DNA of 64,000 nt from Bimuria novae-zelandiae CBS 107.79. Its lineage: Eukaryota > Ascomycota > Dothideomycetes > Pleosporales > Didymosphaeriaceae. Both the position numbers and the translations under genes were made by a program. Under the pieces are notes generated by a model that saw only the letters and a list, made by a program, of their open reading frames with translations, searched no databases and was not told the origin of the DNA. Location: positions 92,575-156,574 of the forward strand of contig ML976707.1 of the NCBI GenBank assembly GCA_010015655.1, given 5' to 3'. Shown in pieces: positions 11,020 through 24,493 of this stretch (positions are counted from its first letter, which is position 1; each line of letters begins with the position of its first letter).

Positions 11020-11024
11020 CTAGC
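11020..11024. repeat. Target-site duplication of Gypsy-1, left copy (CTAGC)
   Basis: The 5-bp sequence CTAGC directly before the left LTR corresponds to CTAGT at 24489-24493 directly after the right LTR, one transition apart. Confidence 0.7.
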
Positions 11025-11458
11025 TGTTAGGATCCGTTGAAACCCCAAAATGACGTAGGGCGGGGCAAGGACACTTATCCGTACGGCCAGCCAAGATTCC
11101 TAACTTAGCTACGAGTCACGTGACTAGTCACGCGTCCCAGAAATATTAGGCGTCCCAGAAGTATCTTGGCACATGGGACTTTGGGACTCCTGGGACTTGT
11201 GGGATCCATGGGACTAGTCATGTATATAGAAACGCGATAAGGGAGGTCTTTTACTATCGTGTTTAATCTTATTTATTAATCTATCGTTTAGATCTACGAA
11301 GTAATTTTATTAATTTAATTATATTATATACACCTTGAATACTAACGCCCTAATAATAAGTATAAACTATTACTATACTTCTTTCCTATATTACTAATAC
11401 TCTTACCCGAGAACTAACCCTAGCCCTTTAGAACTAGCTACCCCTTTAAAATTTAATA
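11025..11458 (+). repeat. Gypsy-1 5' LTR (434 bp)
   Basis: Starts TGTTAGGATC and ends ATTTAATA. It aligns end to end with 24055-24488, also 434 bp. The first half is GC-richer and keeps many CpA/TpG steps (e.g. GGGCGGGGCAAGGACACTTA). The second half and the internal region are heavily converted to TpA. Confidence 0.9.
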
Positions 11459-14400
11459 TCTTAAACACCCTTAACCTAAGCGTTAATAATACCTTTTTCA
11501 CTAATATAACATATATACGAATAAATACTTTTAATAGAATAGGTATTACTATAGCTAGAGAAGGAACGAAAAGCTTTAATAAAAAGCCTAACTTCTTCTA
11601 TAGTAAACGTAACTACACGGAACTATAGATCTTGTAACTTAACTTATCCTTTTATGGAACAAAGAAAGAATAGGAAGATATAGACAAGACTATATTTATC
11701 TTTACCTATATAAAGGGAGATACGTTTAAGTGGATTCGTCCTTACGTTAATTAATACCTAGCTAGAGTTAATATAAAAGGCGACGCTATAAATATCATTA
11801 TAAAAGATTATAATACTTTTTACACTAAGGTTAAATAATATTTTAAAATTACTAACTAGAAAGCTATCGCTAAACGAAATATCTAATTAATTAAATAAAC
11901 CTGTTTAGTAGCTAAATATAAATCTAAATTCCGCAAGAACACTAACTAAATTACGTAAAATAATAATAGTCTTGTAACTATATTCTAAAAGGGATTAAAA
12001 TAATATATACGTAAAGAGCTATTGCGCAGCGGAGTAAAGACTAATATCTTAAAGGAACTTATATTAGAAGTAACTTAAATTAATAATAAATAGTATAAAC
12101 TAGAACGAGACCTACGCTAGAACTAGAATAAAAAAGGCTATAGACTACCTGCAACGAAAGATAACTATTATAACTTAAAGTAGTAGCTATAGTAGAAAAA
12201 CTAAGCTAATTATAATTATTAATTAATAGAAGGAATTCAATACTATTAAGTTAACGTAATAAAGAAAAGAACAGAAAAGGCAAAAGGCTTCTATAAGCCT
12301 AAATTAGGACGTACCCTAGATAGAACCTACAAGTAAGGGACTGGGGCACGACTTTACTATATATATAGCAAACTAGGCCATATAGCCAGGAACTGCAGAT
12401 CTAGGAACAAGAGTACCAGACAGTTAAACGTACTAACTATTAATAAGGATAAGACTACTAACTAAGAATAGTAGGTAGTAAACACTATTAAATAAATTAA
12501 TATCTATAATAAAGAATTAGAATAATTAAGGTTACCTAACTTACGACTCTACGAGGATGCATATAAAGGTTTAGATAAAAAAGAAAAAGAGCTAATATCT
12601 TAATCTTTTACACCTTACCCTAGCCAGAGCAAACTAGTTACTAGTAAGATAATAAACGTTTTTAACTTCTTAAAGAAATACTAACTAAGGGAAGGAAACT
12701 TTAGTTTTATAGTAATAAAATAATAAGACTATATAGTAGTATTTTACTATACTTACTAACCTAATCTAGTTAGTAAAGCAGCACGTAAAATAACAGACTA
12801 TTATTACGCCTATAAAGACCTTAAGAAAAAATACCTAAACAAAAACCAAAACTATAAACTATAGTATAACCTAGACTATTGCAACCCTATGTATAGTTAT
12901 ATATAATAAACCTTTTATAGAGAGGATTAATGCACCTTTTATTACTAAGCTAAAGAATATAGCTACTTTCCTTAAACATATCGCAGGTTCAGATAGGAGT
13001 GGTTTAACTACCTTATTACTAACTATAAGGTTTATCTATAGGATAAACGCGAAACACGATACTTTTTATACTTTAATTAAGTAATAAACTAAGTAATATT
13101 ACTACTAGTTAATAGAAAATACGCGTTAAATACATAGCAAATATACTTATACTCTAACTATAAAGAATATAAGAAATAAAAGAAAAAGCACGGATTTAAT
13201 TACATGCTAAAAGGGACTACAACCCTTAGAATTAAATTAGTAATAAAGGAAGAAGATAGTAAAGCTTCTCTAAAAAAGGCCTAGTAGTAGCCTTAGGAAA
13301 AAAAATAAGGAAGAATACCTTAAATCTATAAAGCTAGTAATAAAGAAAATGTCTTTTTTAGACCTAGGCTTAGGCGGGAAGACGCCTTTAAAGAAGTAAA
13401 TACTACTAATAGTTAGGTATTAATTCAGCTACTAGTATAGCTTAAAAAAATATAGATAAAAGCCATGCTAGACTTAAGAGCACAGGAGAGCTATATGTTA
13501 AAAAAAGCACTTAATAAAGTAGGACTCTATAAGCACAAGAAGGCTATGCCCTATACTATTTATGTCGTAAACGGATAACTAATGCCCGGTAAGGCAACAA
13601 TTAAATACGAGATCGAAACTACCTTTATAATTTATAGACACTAGGAATTAATTACCCTTAACATTATTAAGGAAGCTAAATATAATGTAATTTTAAGATT
13701 ACCCTAGCTAAGGAAGTATAACCTTATAACTAACTAAGAAAAGTAAACGCTATCTTTTAAGCGCTATAAATATGTATTATAAGTAAGGCCTACGCATTAA
13801 TAGAATATAATAGTAAATAAAAGAGCTATTAATAATATAGTCTCGTAACTAAAAGTTAATAAACATAAAATTAACTTAGTAGACGCTAGTAGGAACTACT
13901 AGGTTATAAAGCATAAGTATAAAGAGAATAGCACACCTCTTAATATCTTTAATAAATATAAAGAATAGAGTTATTTATTTTAAGAAGAGAAAGGAGTAAA
14001 AGCCCTTCCTAAGTATATATACTAAGATTATTGCATTATTCTCGAAGAGGAAAAAACGCCGCCCTTTAGACCACTATATAGATAGAGTAAAAAAGAACTC
14101 TAATAGACACGCAAATTCCTAAAGAAAGCCCTTAATAAGTAATAGATACGCAAGTTAGAATTACTAGCTATATTACCTTTAATATTTACTATAAAGAAGA
14201 ATAAAACACAACGTCTATGCATTAACTATAGGAGGCTAAATAATATAATAATTAAGAATAGATACCTACTACTAAATATACAAGAATCTCGAGACAGATT
14301 AGGACGAGCTAGAATATTTACATAATTCGACCTATAAGATAGATACTACCTTATATAAATAGCAGCAAGTAATAAGTAGAAGATAGCCTTTTAAACTAGA

Positions 14401-16068
14401 TATAAACTATTTAATTACTAAGTTATGCCTTTTAGACCTATAAACGCGCCAGCAACATTTTAAGCAATAATTAATAATATACTAAAAACCTATTTTAATA
14501 TATTTATAGTTACCTACCTTAATAATATCCTAATATTTTCTAAGTAGGAAAAGAATCATGTGCACTACGTATAAATAGTACTATAAATACTAAATAGCGC
14601 TAACCTATAATTAAAGCTTAAGAAATGTAAATTTTATATTATAGAACTAGAATTTCTAAGACATGTTATTAACACTAAAGGTATTAAAGTAAGCCCTTTA
14701 AAAATTAAGGAAGTAAGAAAGTAGAATATACTTATTAATTTTAAAAAACTATAAGCTTTCCTTAAATTTATTAGATTTAATAAATAATTTATCACGGACT
14801 ACCCGAGAATTACACTATCACTCATGAACCTTACAAAGAAAGATAGACCCTTTAATTAAATAAAAGAATGCAAATAAGCATTTAGGACCCTATAAGAAGT
14901 ATGCATTACACTACTAGTCCTTATACATTTTTAAGGTAACTAACTATTACGTATTAAAATAAATATAAGCGACTTGGCAGTTAGAGCATGCGTAAAGCAA
15001 GAGAAGAATAGTAAATAGCACCTAATTATATACTACGCACACAAGTTTACACTAGAAGAATTATAGTACGAAGTATATAATAAGGAACTACTTATAATAG
15101 TAAAAGCTATAAAACACTAGAGGATCTATGCACATAGCTACTTAAAACTTATAATTTTTATAGATTATAAGAACCTTATACGCTTTATAACTATAAAAGA
15201 ACTAACCTAGTAACAAGCGAGATAGTTAGAAACGCTAAGATAGTATAAATTTAAAATTATATATATCCTAGGTAAGGAAAACGGACGGGCAGATACTCTT
15301 AGTAAGATAAATAATAAAGGAGAAAAGGTTAAGACACACTCTATAATACTATAATAAAACTCTAATAGTTTTCTAAAACTAATAGCTAAACTTAATTAAC
15401 TCCTTATACTTATACGAGAAGTACCCAAAGCACTATAGACAGAGATTATATAATAATTCCACAATGACCTAGTGTATAGACACCTAGGCATTAGAAAGAC
15501 AATAGAACTTATCTAGCGAAACTATAGCTTTAAGGGAATTAAAGAAGTAGTAACTATATATATCCGCAAATGCGTAGATTGCTAATGCAATAAATACGTA
15601 ATATATCTTAAATATAGAGAGATATAGGCAATCTAAATACTAGTTACACTATAGGAAGACATCGTAATAGACTTTATTATAGGACTACTAAGATTAAAAG
15701 ATCCTATAAATGGAGTAAGTTACGACGTAATACTGGTAATCGTCTATAGATTTACTAAGTACGTGGAACTACTACTATGCAAGAAGATAACTATAGCAAA
15801 AGAACTAGTATTCCTTATCTTAGATTAACTTATATAACACTATAGTATTCTAAAGATAATTATTAGTAATAGAGACAAACTCTTTATATTAAACTACTAG
15901 ACAACACTTATAGCACTTATTAGAATAAAATAAAAACTATTAATAGCATATTATCTGCAAACTAACGGACAGATAGAACGTACGAATTAGATAATTAAAA
16001 CGTATCTACGCATCTACTGCAATAACCGGAAGAATAACTAGATTACCTTATTACCTATAGCACAGTTG

Positions 16069-16073
16069 GCATA
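16069..16073. repeat. Target-site duplication of Gypsy-2 (GCATA), left copy
   Basis: GCATA at 16069-16073 is repeated exactly at 16716+6000, i.e. 22716-22720. Removing the insertion and one copy restores a continuous Gypsy-1 integrase frame reading QLAYNNKI. Confidence 0.9.
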
Positions 16074-16342
16074 TATGAGGACGGGCACAGGCTCCTACAT
16101 CAAGAGAGTAGATGAGGTAGGTTGGCTCTATTTCAGCTACACTAAGATGAGGAGACTGTAGGTACACAGGCCTGCGGCGCTTTTATGCGCTGCCGCTCGG
16201 CACGGAACATCTATCTATCCAAGATAGCTACACTAGGTGCGTGGACAGCTGCGCCCAAGCGTAAGGTAGCTACACCTAGGCGTGAGGCAGTTACGCCTCT
16301 TACGCGAGGTTATGTGTCCTGCTAGCATGCTAGGCTGTTATA
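16074..16342 (-). repeat. Gypsy-2 3' LTR (269 bp)
   Basis: Aligns over its full length with 22447-22715. It begins TATGAGGACGGGCACAGG (TG changed to TA) and ends GGCTGTTATA. A pyrimidine tract TTACCCCCCTTT lies immediately inside at 16343-16354. This is the reverse complement of a polypurine tract, so the element runs on the minus strand and this is its 3' LTR. Confidence 0.9.
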
Positions 16343-19300
16343 TTACCCCCCTTTAAGGTGGGCGTAGTCCTTTAAGTCCGTCGTGTTACCTCCTTCGTGT
16401 CTTGCCTTATGCTAGTATAACTGTAGCTTTATTATCTTCCTCTGTTATCTCTAGATAGGTGCTAGCCTTATACGCTTGCAGCTAGATATCTAGTTATAAT
16501 AGTAGCCCCGCTTTGTCTAGGTATGCGTTATAATACTCCTTTACCTTATATAGTGCCCTAACAAAGCCTCGGGCGTTGTACTAGGTAGGGTCAAGATTAT
16601 AGGCAGTCTAGGAGACTTTATATTATAAACGTCCTTAGTAAATATAACTATTAAGGATCTTCTCTACTTACTATTCTAGGTTACTGTCAACCTCTATTAG
16701 CTCCTCTTCTGGCTCTATCTAACCTGGTAGTGTGTCTGTGGCGGCTTTCCGTAGGTAGTCTACATAGAAGACATTATACATGTGCATATACGGCGGAAGC
16801 TTAACTTAGTAGAAGTGTCCTTTTATAGCGATAATTAGGTAGGGCCTGTACATCTACTAGTTAAGCTTCTAACTAGGCTAGTTAGTTATAAAGCCTCTTA
16901 GCGTAATATAGACTTAATCGCCTACTCTAAAATCTAGCTTATATTACTTCTTATTTGCTTAACGTGCTTGTTACTCCTAGGCATAAATAATCCCTCTCTA
17001 AGCTATCTTTATAGCCTGTTTTATAGCGTTGTATTAAACCTTTGCGTAATTCTACGCTTCCTCTTAGGACATCTGCTCACGGGCTATAGGCAAGGTCTTT
17101 ATCCACTCTTCCTAGTCCTAGTAGTGTGTAGGCTAATGTCCAAACTCGATCTCGTACAGCGAGAGGCCTGTAGTCTCATAAGACAGTATAGCCTGAGCCC
17201 AGTCTATACAGGGCAGTAGGTCAGACCAGTTATCCTAGTAGTAGTTAATAAATAGGCGAAGGCGCTAGTTAAGGTACTAGTTTATAATTTCTATGTTGCT
17301 ATTAGTCTAAAGATAATAAGCTATTAAGAGCTTTTGCTTAACGCCTATAAGTTAGTATAGCTTGTTTATAAATGCTGAGATAAACTGCGGGCCTCGATCG
17401 GAGACGATAGACTTGGGTGGGCCGTACACGCGCCAGATGTAGCGATAGTACATATCTACAGCCTATTCCGCCGTGGTTGTCTTATGGCAGGGCAGTGAGA
17501 AGTAGCGCTTACTTAGGCGGTTAACTATAATAAAGGCGTTATCGTACCCTTTCTTGTCAAGTAGGAATAACTTAAAGTCTATTAAAACGTCCTACCATGC
17601 TTGCTTTAGTATTAGTAATAGCTTAAGTAGTCCTAGGGTGCGGTCGCAGGGCGTATAACTCTATTAATAAGCCTTATAGGCGGCGATATAGGTGTCTATA
17701 TCCTTTGCTAGATTTAGCTAGTAGTACTAATCTCTAAGTAGCTTCGCTGTCTTCCTTTTTCCTAGGTGAGTAGTAAGCTACGTAGTATAGGCGGCTCGGA
17801 TTAAGTAAGTGCGTAGGAAGTTAACTACTAAGATAATTAGCTAATTTTTATGCAAGAGTAGATTTTAATTATTTAGCTTTTATAGTCTTTAGTTATTAAA
17901 TAGAGCTTTTTCCCGTAGCTTTTGTAGGCTATCGTGATTCTAGTTTACCTTAATTACCTAATTAACAAGGGCATGAGGATCCTCTATAGAGGGAGAGGCT
18001 AGAAAGGTGTCTATTACAGCAATCTTAAGCTCTTAGCCTTATAATCCTTAAGTAGCTAAGTTAGCAAGTTAGGTTGTGGCTTCTTGCACTATATTAACGT
18101 CTAGCTACTTAGCTTATAAAAAGACCCTTATGCGAGCTACCTTATCCTTCTCCTTTTAAGTTTATAGTTCCTCCTGCTTACGTAACAGCGTATTAGCCAC
18201 CACGTTAGCAGTGCCTAGTTAGTAGGTAAGCTTTAGGTTAAAATTAGCCACTATTATAGCCTAGCGTATCTATCGAGGAGTGAGCTCGCGCTTAGTAGAG
18301 AAGTACTCTAGCACTTAATAGTTAGTAATAGCGCTAAAGGGCTTAGTTATCTATAGACTAATAAGCTAAGATCTCTATTCTTTAAGGCTATAGATTATAG
18401 CTAGCATCTCTTTATCGTGTATATCGTAGTTTATCTACGGGTCGCTTATTATCTTAGAATAGAAGGCTATAGGTCGCCAGAGTCTATCGTCCTGTAACTA
18501 AGAGAGTACGCTAGTAACAACACCATCGCTCGCGTTTGTTTCTATACGTGTAACGCGATAGGGAGAGTAGTAAGTAAGTACGTTATCTAATAGCATAAGG
18601 TCTTTAACTTACTAAAAGGTTGTAAGCTCTTACTCTCTAAAGGCATGCTAGGCGCCCTTTTTAAGGAGCTTTATAAGTAGTCTAACAATGCGTCTATAGT
18701 CCTTAAGGAAGGTTTAGTAGAAGTTACAAAAGCCTAAAAATAACTATATACTTTTAACTAATATAGGCACAGGCTAGTCCTGCATAGTAGTAATCTTCTC
18801 TAGGTCCTTCTAAATGCCTTAAGTGCTAATAATAAGGCTAAGAAACTTTATCCTAGTTACTATAAACTCGCTCTTCTTAATATCTACTTGCAAACTAGCG
18901 TCGCGGAGTTATTTAAGCACCTACGCAATATGCTCCTTATAGTGTAGTGGATCCTCTAAGTAGATAAGGATATCGTCTAGATATGCTATGCAAAAGTCGT
19001 TAAGTAGGCTATGCAGTACCCTGTTAATATATTACTAAAAGGTGGTAGGTCTATTATAAAGACTAAATAGAAGCACACGATACTTATAGTTACTATAGTA
19101 TATATAAAACGTGGTTAGGTCCTCTACTTCCTTGTCTAGTCAAATGCGATAAAAGGCCTGCCATACGTCTAGCTTAGTAAATATCTTAGCACGGGCGAGC
19201 CTCGCAAGGGTCTCTTAGATAAGTAGGATAAGATAGACATCTTTCTTTATAATAGCATTAAGCTTACGATAGTTAACACAAAATTACTACCCCCCTTTAG

Positions 19301-22300
19301 GCTTCTTAGTAAATAGTACTAGTAAGGCGTAGCGCGCGTTGCTATAAGTAATAACGCTAGGTTAGAGGTAGTCGTTTAGGTAATCCTTAACAAGCTGTAA
19401 CTACTCTAGAAACATGCTATATAGTAGGCTTAATATTAGTGTATTATCCGCGATTAGCTTAATATTATAATTAACGCTATTGCGGTGTAGAGGTAGTACG
19501 TTAAAGTCCTTCTTTAAGAAGTAAGCTAGGGTAGCGCCCGCATAGCCTAGGAATAGTAACTTCTCTACAAGAAGCTAACAGAGTTCTTTGTCTAGGTCTA
19601 GCGGGTCTGTCTAGCCTAGCTCCTCCTTACGGTCTTAGATTAGCTTCTTTACTTTATAAACACTAATATAGTTAATAACTATCTCTTTCTAACGCGCATT
19701 AATTATAAATACTATAGCTCTTATAATATTAATCTTAAGGCCTGCCTTAGCGAGGTCCTCGCGAGAGATAGGTTTAGGGCAAGTTAGCTACTACTCTTGT
19801 AATAGCAGCGCTTAGTAGCGGAGCTACTCCTCTATCTTTACTAGGTTCTTCTAGTAGGTACGACGCTGAGGGGATTGCTGCGATAAGCGGTAGATATGCC
19901 GTATAATAGCCACGTCTATAAGCTTATTACGTTAGTTAGCATCTGCCTAATGCTTAGGATTAATTCCTGTAGCTATGCCCCACGTTAGGATAATAATATC
20001 TCGTTTATAGTTAATCTATATTATATCTAGCCACTTAAGTATCTACTACTTATAGTTAATCCAAACGTTAGCTTCCTCGAGAAGCTTACGGCCAACTATA
20101 AGGTCGTGGCAGCTAGTGTCGTAGGGTATAAAGTAAGTAGTAAGGTAGTAGCTATTTAGCACTAGATTAGCCTAGAAGTGCTTATTCACCTGCCCGTTTA
20201 GTTAACTATTATATCTAGCCAGGGGAATAGCTTCTATACTTTTAATAGATATCTTAAGTCCCTTCTTAATTATATAGAAGTATTTAAGGTAGACTAGGAC
20301 GTAGCTACTTACGCCTGTGTTAATAAGAGCCTTTAACCTAATTGCTAGCCCGTTTGTTAAGATACGGCAAGGCAGAGTAAAAGCACTTCCGCTAAATAAG
20401 AGGTCTTATATGCTAGTAGCTCCTATAGGATTCTCTAGGAAGGAGACTTCCCCTAGAGTAATACTTTTCCTAATTCCTTATTAGAAGAGAGGAAGCCTCC
20501 GTCCTTAGCCTTATAGTATACCTCTTTATTAGCTTGCGGCGCTAAATCGCTGGCCTCTAATGCTTTCTAATTAATAAGACTATTTAGGCAGTTTTAAGTA
20601 ATATATCCTAACTTTTTATAATAGTAGCAGGTAAGCTAGCTACTTAAAGCTATAGTAGCGGCGCGCGTTAGCTGTGTGCAAGTAAAGGGCTACGCTAGTA
20701 TTAAAGCGTACTTGTAAGACCTAGTAGCTAAGGTAGGAGTAGCCTTTTTTTGAGATTCTTATTCGGCGCGCGCTATAACCTAAGAGTCTATAATTACTAC
20801 CTCTCGTGCGAGGTCGCGGGCGATGTTAATAAACTTAGAGTAATTATCCTTAAGGCGATAAACATCACGGCCTATATCTATATAGAGTTAATCTATAAGC
20901 TTCTTATAAAACTCTTTAACTTATTAGTTAGCAGGTAGCTTGCGCTGCGTTACAAGACAGAAGAAGTCTACTTAAAAGCTAGTAAACTTAGCTATAGAGT
21001 AAAGGCGTAGCTAGATAAATACCTAACAGATCTTCTTCTCCTTATATAGGTCGCTAAAAGCTTACTCTATTATATCTATTATAAATTTACTATTAATGCG
21101 TTCGCCACCGTCTTATAGAGCTCTAATTAAAGTTATAAGTTAGTTACGGGCGGGATCCTCTGTGCGTGTAGTTATATATGCTATAATACGCTCTTAGGTA
21201 TCCTCTAAAGTCTTTCCTATAAACTAATCGCGGTTAGACTAAAGTTTGTTCTCTATATAGGCCCTCTAGTGCTTAAAGGTCGTAGTTATCTTGCCGTCTA
21301 AGAGCAGCAAAGGGTCTAGAAACTTAACTAAGCGCTAGCTTACGCCTAAAGAGCGTGTATATAGATAAGTAATAGGCTTAAATAGTAATAAGCGCGAAAA
21401 ACATAAGTTATTAGGCTCGCTAGACTTAGAGCTTAGCGGGTTGTTAGCGGAGGGGACGCTCTGGCTTAAGGTTTAAGGGAGGATTTAGAATTTAGTTATA
21501 TAAGATTAAGTTACTAGTGTATTAAAAGTAGAGCCTACTATAGCCTGTTTAGCAAGTTAGGCTTCTAACCTGTCTATCTTTTACTACGCTTAATCGAGGG
21601 CTCCATGCAGCCCTTCGCCTTTAGCTAAGACATTAGTAGTAATCTAGCAGTATATATACAATTATTATCGCTCCACACCACGAAGAAGTAGCTAACTAAC
21701 TAGCTCTATAGTAATCTTTACTAGTTCCTGCCTAAAATGCTTAATTACGGCCTCTAGCGTCGCAGTAATCAGGTTATTACTAGTAAATATAGGTAGCTAG
21801 AGAGGTTGCAAGAGGTCCTTATTAATACCTTACTAGATACGAGCAAGTTTTAGGGAAGTATCTTAATTATAGTTTTCCTTAGTAATAGAGCCGTAGCTTT
21901 AGATTTCGTGTTCTTAGTAAATAAAGAGCTTAGATAGGTTGTACGCGCTGCCTAGCATCTCCTTTTCTAAGACTAACGCTATAAATAGGTGTTTTAGTGC
22001 TATTTTATTAATACTGCGGGTAAAGTAGCTAGTTATTAGTTCTCTAATAAGGAGAAGGCGAGTAGGTAGTGCTTAGAATAATTAGTAGGGATAGGTTCCT
22101 CTCTTATAAAGGCTAGGGCTCTTATAGCCCTCTTTACGTAAGTAGTAGGTTACCTATATAGCACATTCGTTAAGTAAAGGGTGGCAGGCTAATTAGCTCT
22201 CCTAGCTAGCTATGGCGTGCTATTTTTAAACTACGTTCTTTAACTCCCTTTAAGCGGTACGTTACTTAGTAGTATTAAGACCTCTCGTTACAGGTAATTA

Positions 22301-22446
22301 TACTTTATAATAAACTAATAGCTTAGCGTAGTCGTGTAATAAATCCCCTAAAGTAGTTATTATTAAGTTATGCGCGCAGGTAGATTAAGTAGTTTAACTT
22401 AATATTTTATTACTATCTCTAGCTAAGTAAAAAGATCTTAGTGTAA

Positions 22447-22715
22447 TATAAGGACGGGCACAGGCTCCTGCATTAAGAGAGTAAATAAGGTAGGTTAGCT
22501 CTATTTTAGCTACACTAAGATGAGGAGACTATAGGTACACAGGCCTGCGGCGCTTTTATGCGCTACCGCTCGGCACGGAACATCTATCTATCCGAGATAG
22601 CTACACTGGGTGCGTGGGCAGCTGCGCCCAGGCGTGAGGCAGCTGCACCCAGGCGTGAGGCAGTCGCGCCTCTCACGCGAGGTTATGTGTCCTACCGGCA
22701 TGCCAGGCCGTCACA
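22447..22715 (-). repeat. Gypsy-2 5' LTR (269 bp)
   Basis: The right-hand LTR, ending GGCCGTCACA, the intact TG...CA-type terminus on the minus strand. It is better preserved than the left copy and contains short internal repeats of a CAGCTGC-CCCAGGCGTGAGG unit at about 22618-22665. The segment ACAGGCCTGCGGCGCTTTTA is unmutated in both LTR copies. Confidence 0.9.
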
Positions 22716-22720
22716 GCATA
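22716..22720. repeat. Target-site duplication of Gypsy-2 (GCATA), right copy
   Basis: Exact match to 16069-16073, directly after the CACA end of the element. Confidence 0.9.
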
Positions 22721-24054
22721 CAACAATAAAATATTAGTAGTAACAGGATTTACACTATTCTATATAAACTATAGAAGATACCTATATCTCTTTAATTAAG
22801 TACTTCCTACCAATATTAAAATAAAAGAAGTAATAAATATAGTAGAAACTATAAAGAAAACTTATACACAACTCCGAGACAACTTTAAAAAAGCTTAATA
22901 ACAAAGTATTTCTTATATAAACTAAAAAAGAAAAACGGCACCTTAGCTAAAGAAGGGGGATAAAGCATATTTACTTACGAAAAATCTTTAAACCTAGAAG
23001 AGAAAATACAAGAAACTAGATTATATTAAGGTTAGACTATTTTTTATTATTAAATAAGTATTACTAGTTAACTACTAATTAGAACTACTGCTAGACGCGA
23101 AAATACACCTAGTATTTTATATAGACTAATTTAAACCCACGGATCCTAAGATATTAGTTAGGACAACCTTTTATTACTAGCTAGAGAAAGAAAATAAATT
23201 TGAAATTAAAATTCTTCTAGAATATAGAAAAGTGAGATAAGAAAACTTTTAAAATAATAAATTTTTATAAGAAAAGTTAATTAAGTAGAAACGATACCTA
23301 TACTTAGAAAATATATAAAAATTTAAATCTAAACTTTGCAAAAACTGCTAACAACTCTTAAAGAAGGCACGGAATAAAATCTATAATTATTATTACTATA
23401 CTAGAATAATATAAGAAAGTTTTAAAGGAAAAGAGACTTATAATATAATACTACTTAAAGAAAACACTACGCAGCAGAAGAGGAAGACTTTAACTAGATA
23501 ATAAATTAGTCTACTATCTTAGCACCTAAAGTAGTATTAAAATTAATAAATACTACTACCTAAGCTAGCTCCTTACGAGCCTCTAGAGCTTCGAACTTAT
23601 CTATAGTAGATATACTATAATTAAATAACTCTTATTCTTTCTAACGTAACTTTTTACGCTAATCGCGTAAATGCGCTATTTTCTCTTATACTAAATAGGC
23701 ACGCAAGAGTGCTATATAAGCAAGCTCTTCTTTTACCTAAAGTTTTATCTCCTCCTTAGCCTCTAACTTTTCTAATCTTTCTAACTTGGTATTAATCTTT
23801 AAATAATTTAGTAAAGGAATATCCTCTAGCTTATACTTCTAATTATTATACTAAATATAATTTATGCACTTTAAGTATAGTAAGAATAATTAATAAGGAA
23901 GTTACTTCGTAGCGTAGTACGTATAGGTAACTATAGTAAATACGTAACTTTACTTAAGATAATTAGCTTATAAATAATAGTATTAGGCGGATTAAGAAAG
24001 TGGCTTTATAAGTAGTTAACTGATAAAGATATTAAGTCTAAAGGAGGGAGCTAA

Positions 24055-24488
24055 TATTAGGATCTGTTAAAACACTAATATAACGTAGGGCGGGGCAAGG
24101 ACACTTATCCGTGCGACTAGCTAAGATTCCTGACTTAGCCACGAGTCACGAGACTAGTCACGCGTCCTAGAAATATTAGGCATCCCAGAAGTATCTTGGC
24201 ATATGGGACTTTAGGACTCCTGGGACTTGTGGAATCCATGGGACTAGTTATGTATATAGGAACGCGATAGGGGAGGTCTTTTACTATTATGTTTAATCTT
24301 GTTTATTAATCTATCGTTTGGATCTAAGAAGCAACCTTGTTGATTTAATTATACTATACATACCTTTAATACTAACGCCCTAGTAATAAGCGTAAACTAT
24401 TACTATACCCCTTTCCTGTATTACTAACACTCTTGCCCGAGAACTAACCCTAGCCCTTTAGGACCAGCTACCCCTTTGGGATTTAACA
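24055..24488 (+). repeat. Gypsy-1 3' LTR (434 bp)
   Basis: Starts TATTAGGATC (TG changed to TA) and ends ATTTAACA. It aligns with 11025-11458. The target duplication CTAGT follows at 24489-24493. Confidence 0.9.
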
Positions 24489-24493
24489 CTAGT

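Larger units (their letters stand above)
7943..11024 (+). mobile_element. Gypsy-0: 5' part of a RIP-degraded Ty3/Gypsy retrotransposon (gag, protease, start of RT)
   Basis: No open frame survives, but translated remnants in order on the plus strand are recognisable. A gag-like helical region lies at about 8280-8850. A CCHC zinc-knuckle relic lies at 9044-9090 (F-Y-F-Y-Y-R-N-I-G-Y-H-V-K-stop-C, consistent with Cys/His codons altered by C-to-T changes). A protease region follows at 9280-9700. The reverse transcriptase begins near 9990, with IPYSPLFNISYKELLVL and the catalytic YIDNVLIF at 10608-10631 (original YxDD). A solo LTR interrupts it at 9755-9951. The element is cut at 11024 by Gypsy-1 and resumes at 24494. 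Confidence 0.75.
16074..22715 (-). mobile_element. Gypsy-2: full-length Ty3/Gypsy retrotransposon nested in Gypsy-1, reverse orientation
   Basis: A 6642-bp element with 269-bp LTRs and an exact GCATA target duplication. Minus-strand remnants, read from right to left: gag between about 22200 and 21000; a zinc-knuckle relic near 20600-20640; protease near 20000-20350; RT with the intact catalytic motif YLDDILIY at 18982-18959; RNase H near 18300; an integrase core around 17440-17380 with PPKSIVSDRGPQFIS. Stop codons interrupt every frame, in the TpA-rich style of RIP, although the RT catalytic aspartates survive. It inserted into the Gypsy-1 integrase after Gypsy-1 was already in place. Confidence 0.9.
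11025..24488 (+). mobile_element. Gypsy-1: full-length Ty3/Gypsy chromovirus, RIP-degraded, split by Gypsy-2
   Basis: Two 434-bp LTRs bound it, with a purine-rich tract (AAAGGAGGGAG) just left of the 3' LTR. Without the 6.65-kb insertion the element is about 6.8 kb. Translated remnants on the plus strand, in order: gag from about 11470; a zinc knuckle near 12350-12405 (YIYSKLGHIARNC); RT around 14200-14550 with YLNNILIF at 14515-14538 (catalytic YLDD with Asp codons changed to Asn); RNase H; an integrase HHCC zinc domain at about 15450-15595 and a catalytic core to 16068. The core resumes at 22721 (YNNKILVVTGF), and a chromodomain follows near 23190-23340. Many in-frame TAA/TAG codons show that it cannot be expressed as it stands. 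Confidence 0.9.

Noticed and set aside
16968..17219. 83-codon frame, and a similar one at 20750-20938
   Set aside because: Both lie on the strand opposite to Gypsy-2 coding and arise because RIP removed few stops in that frame.
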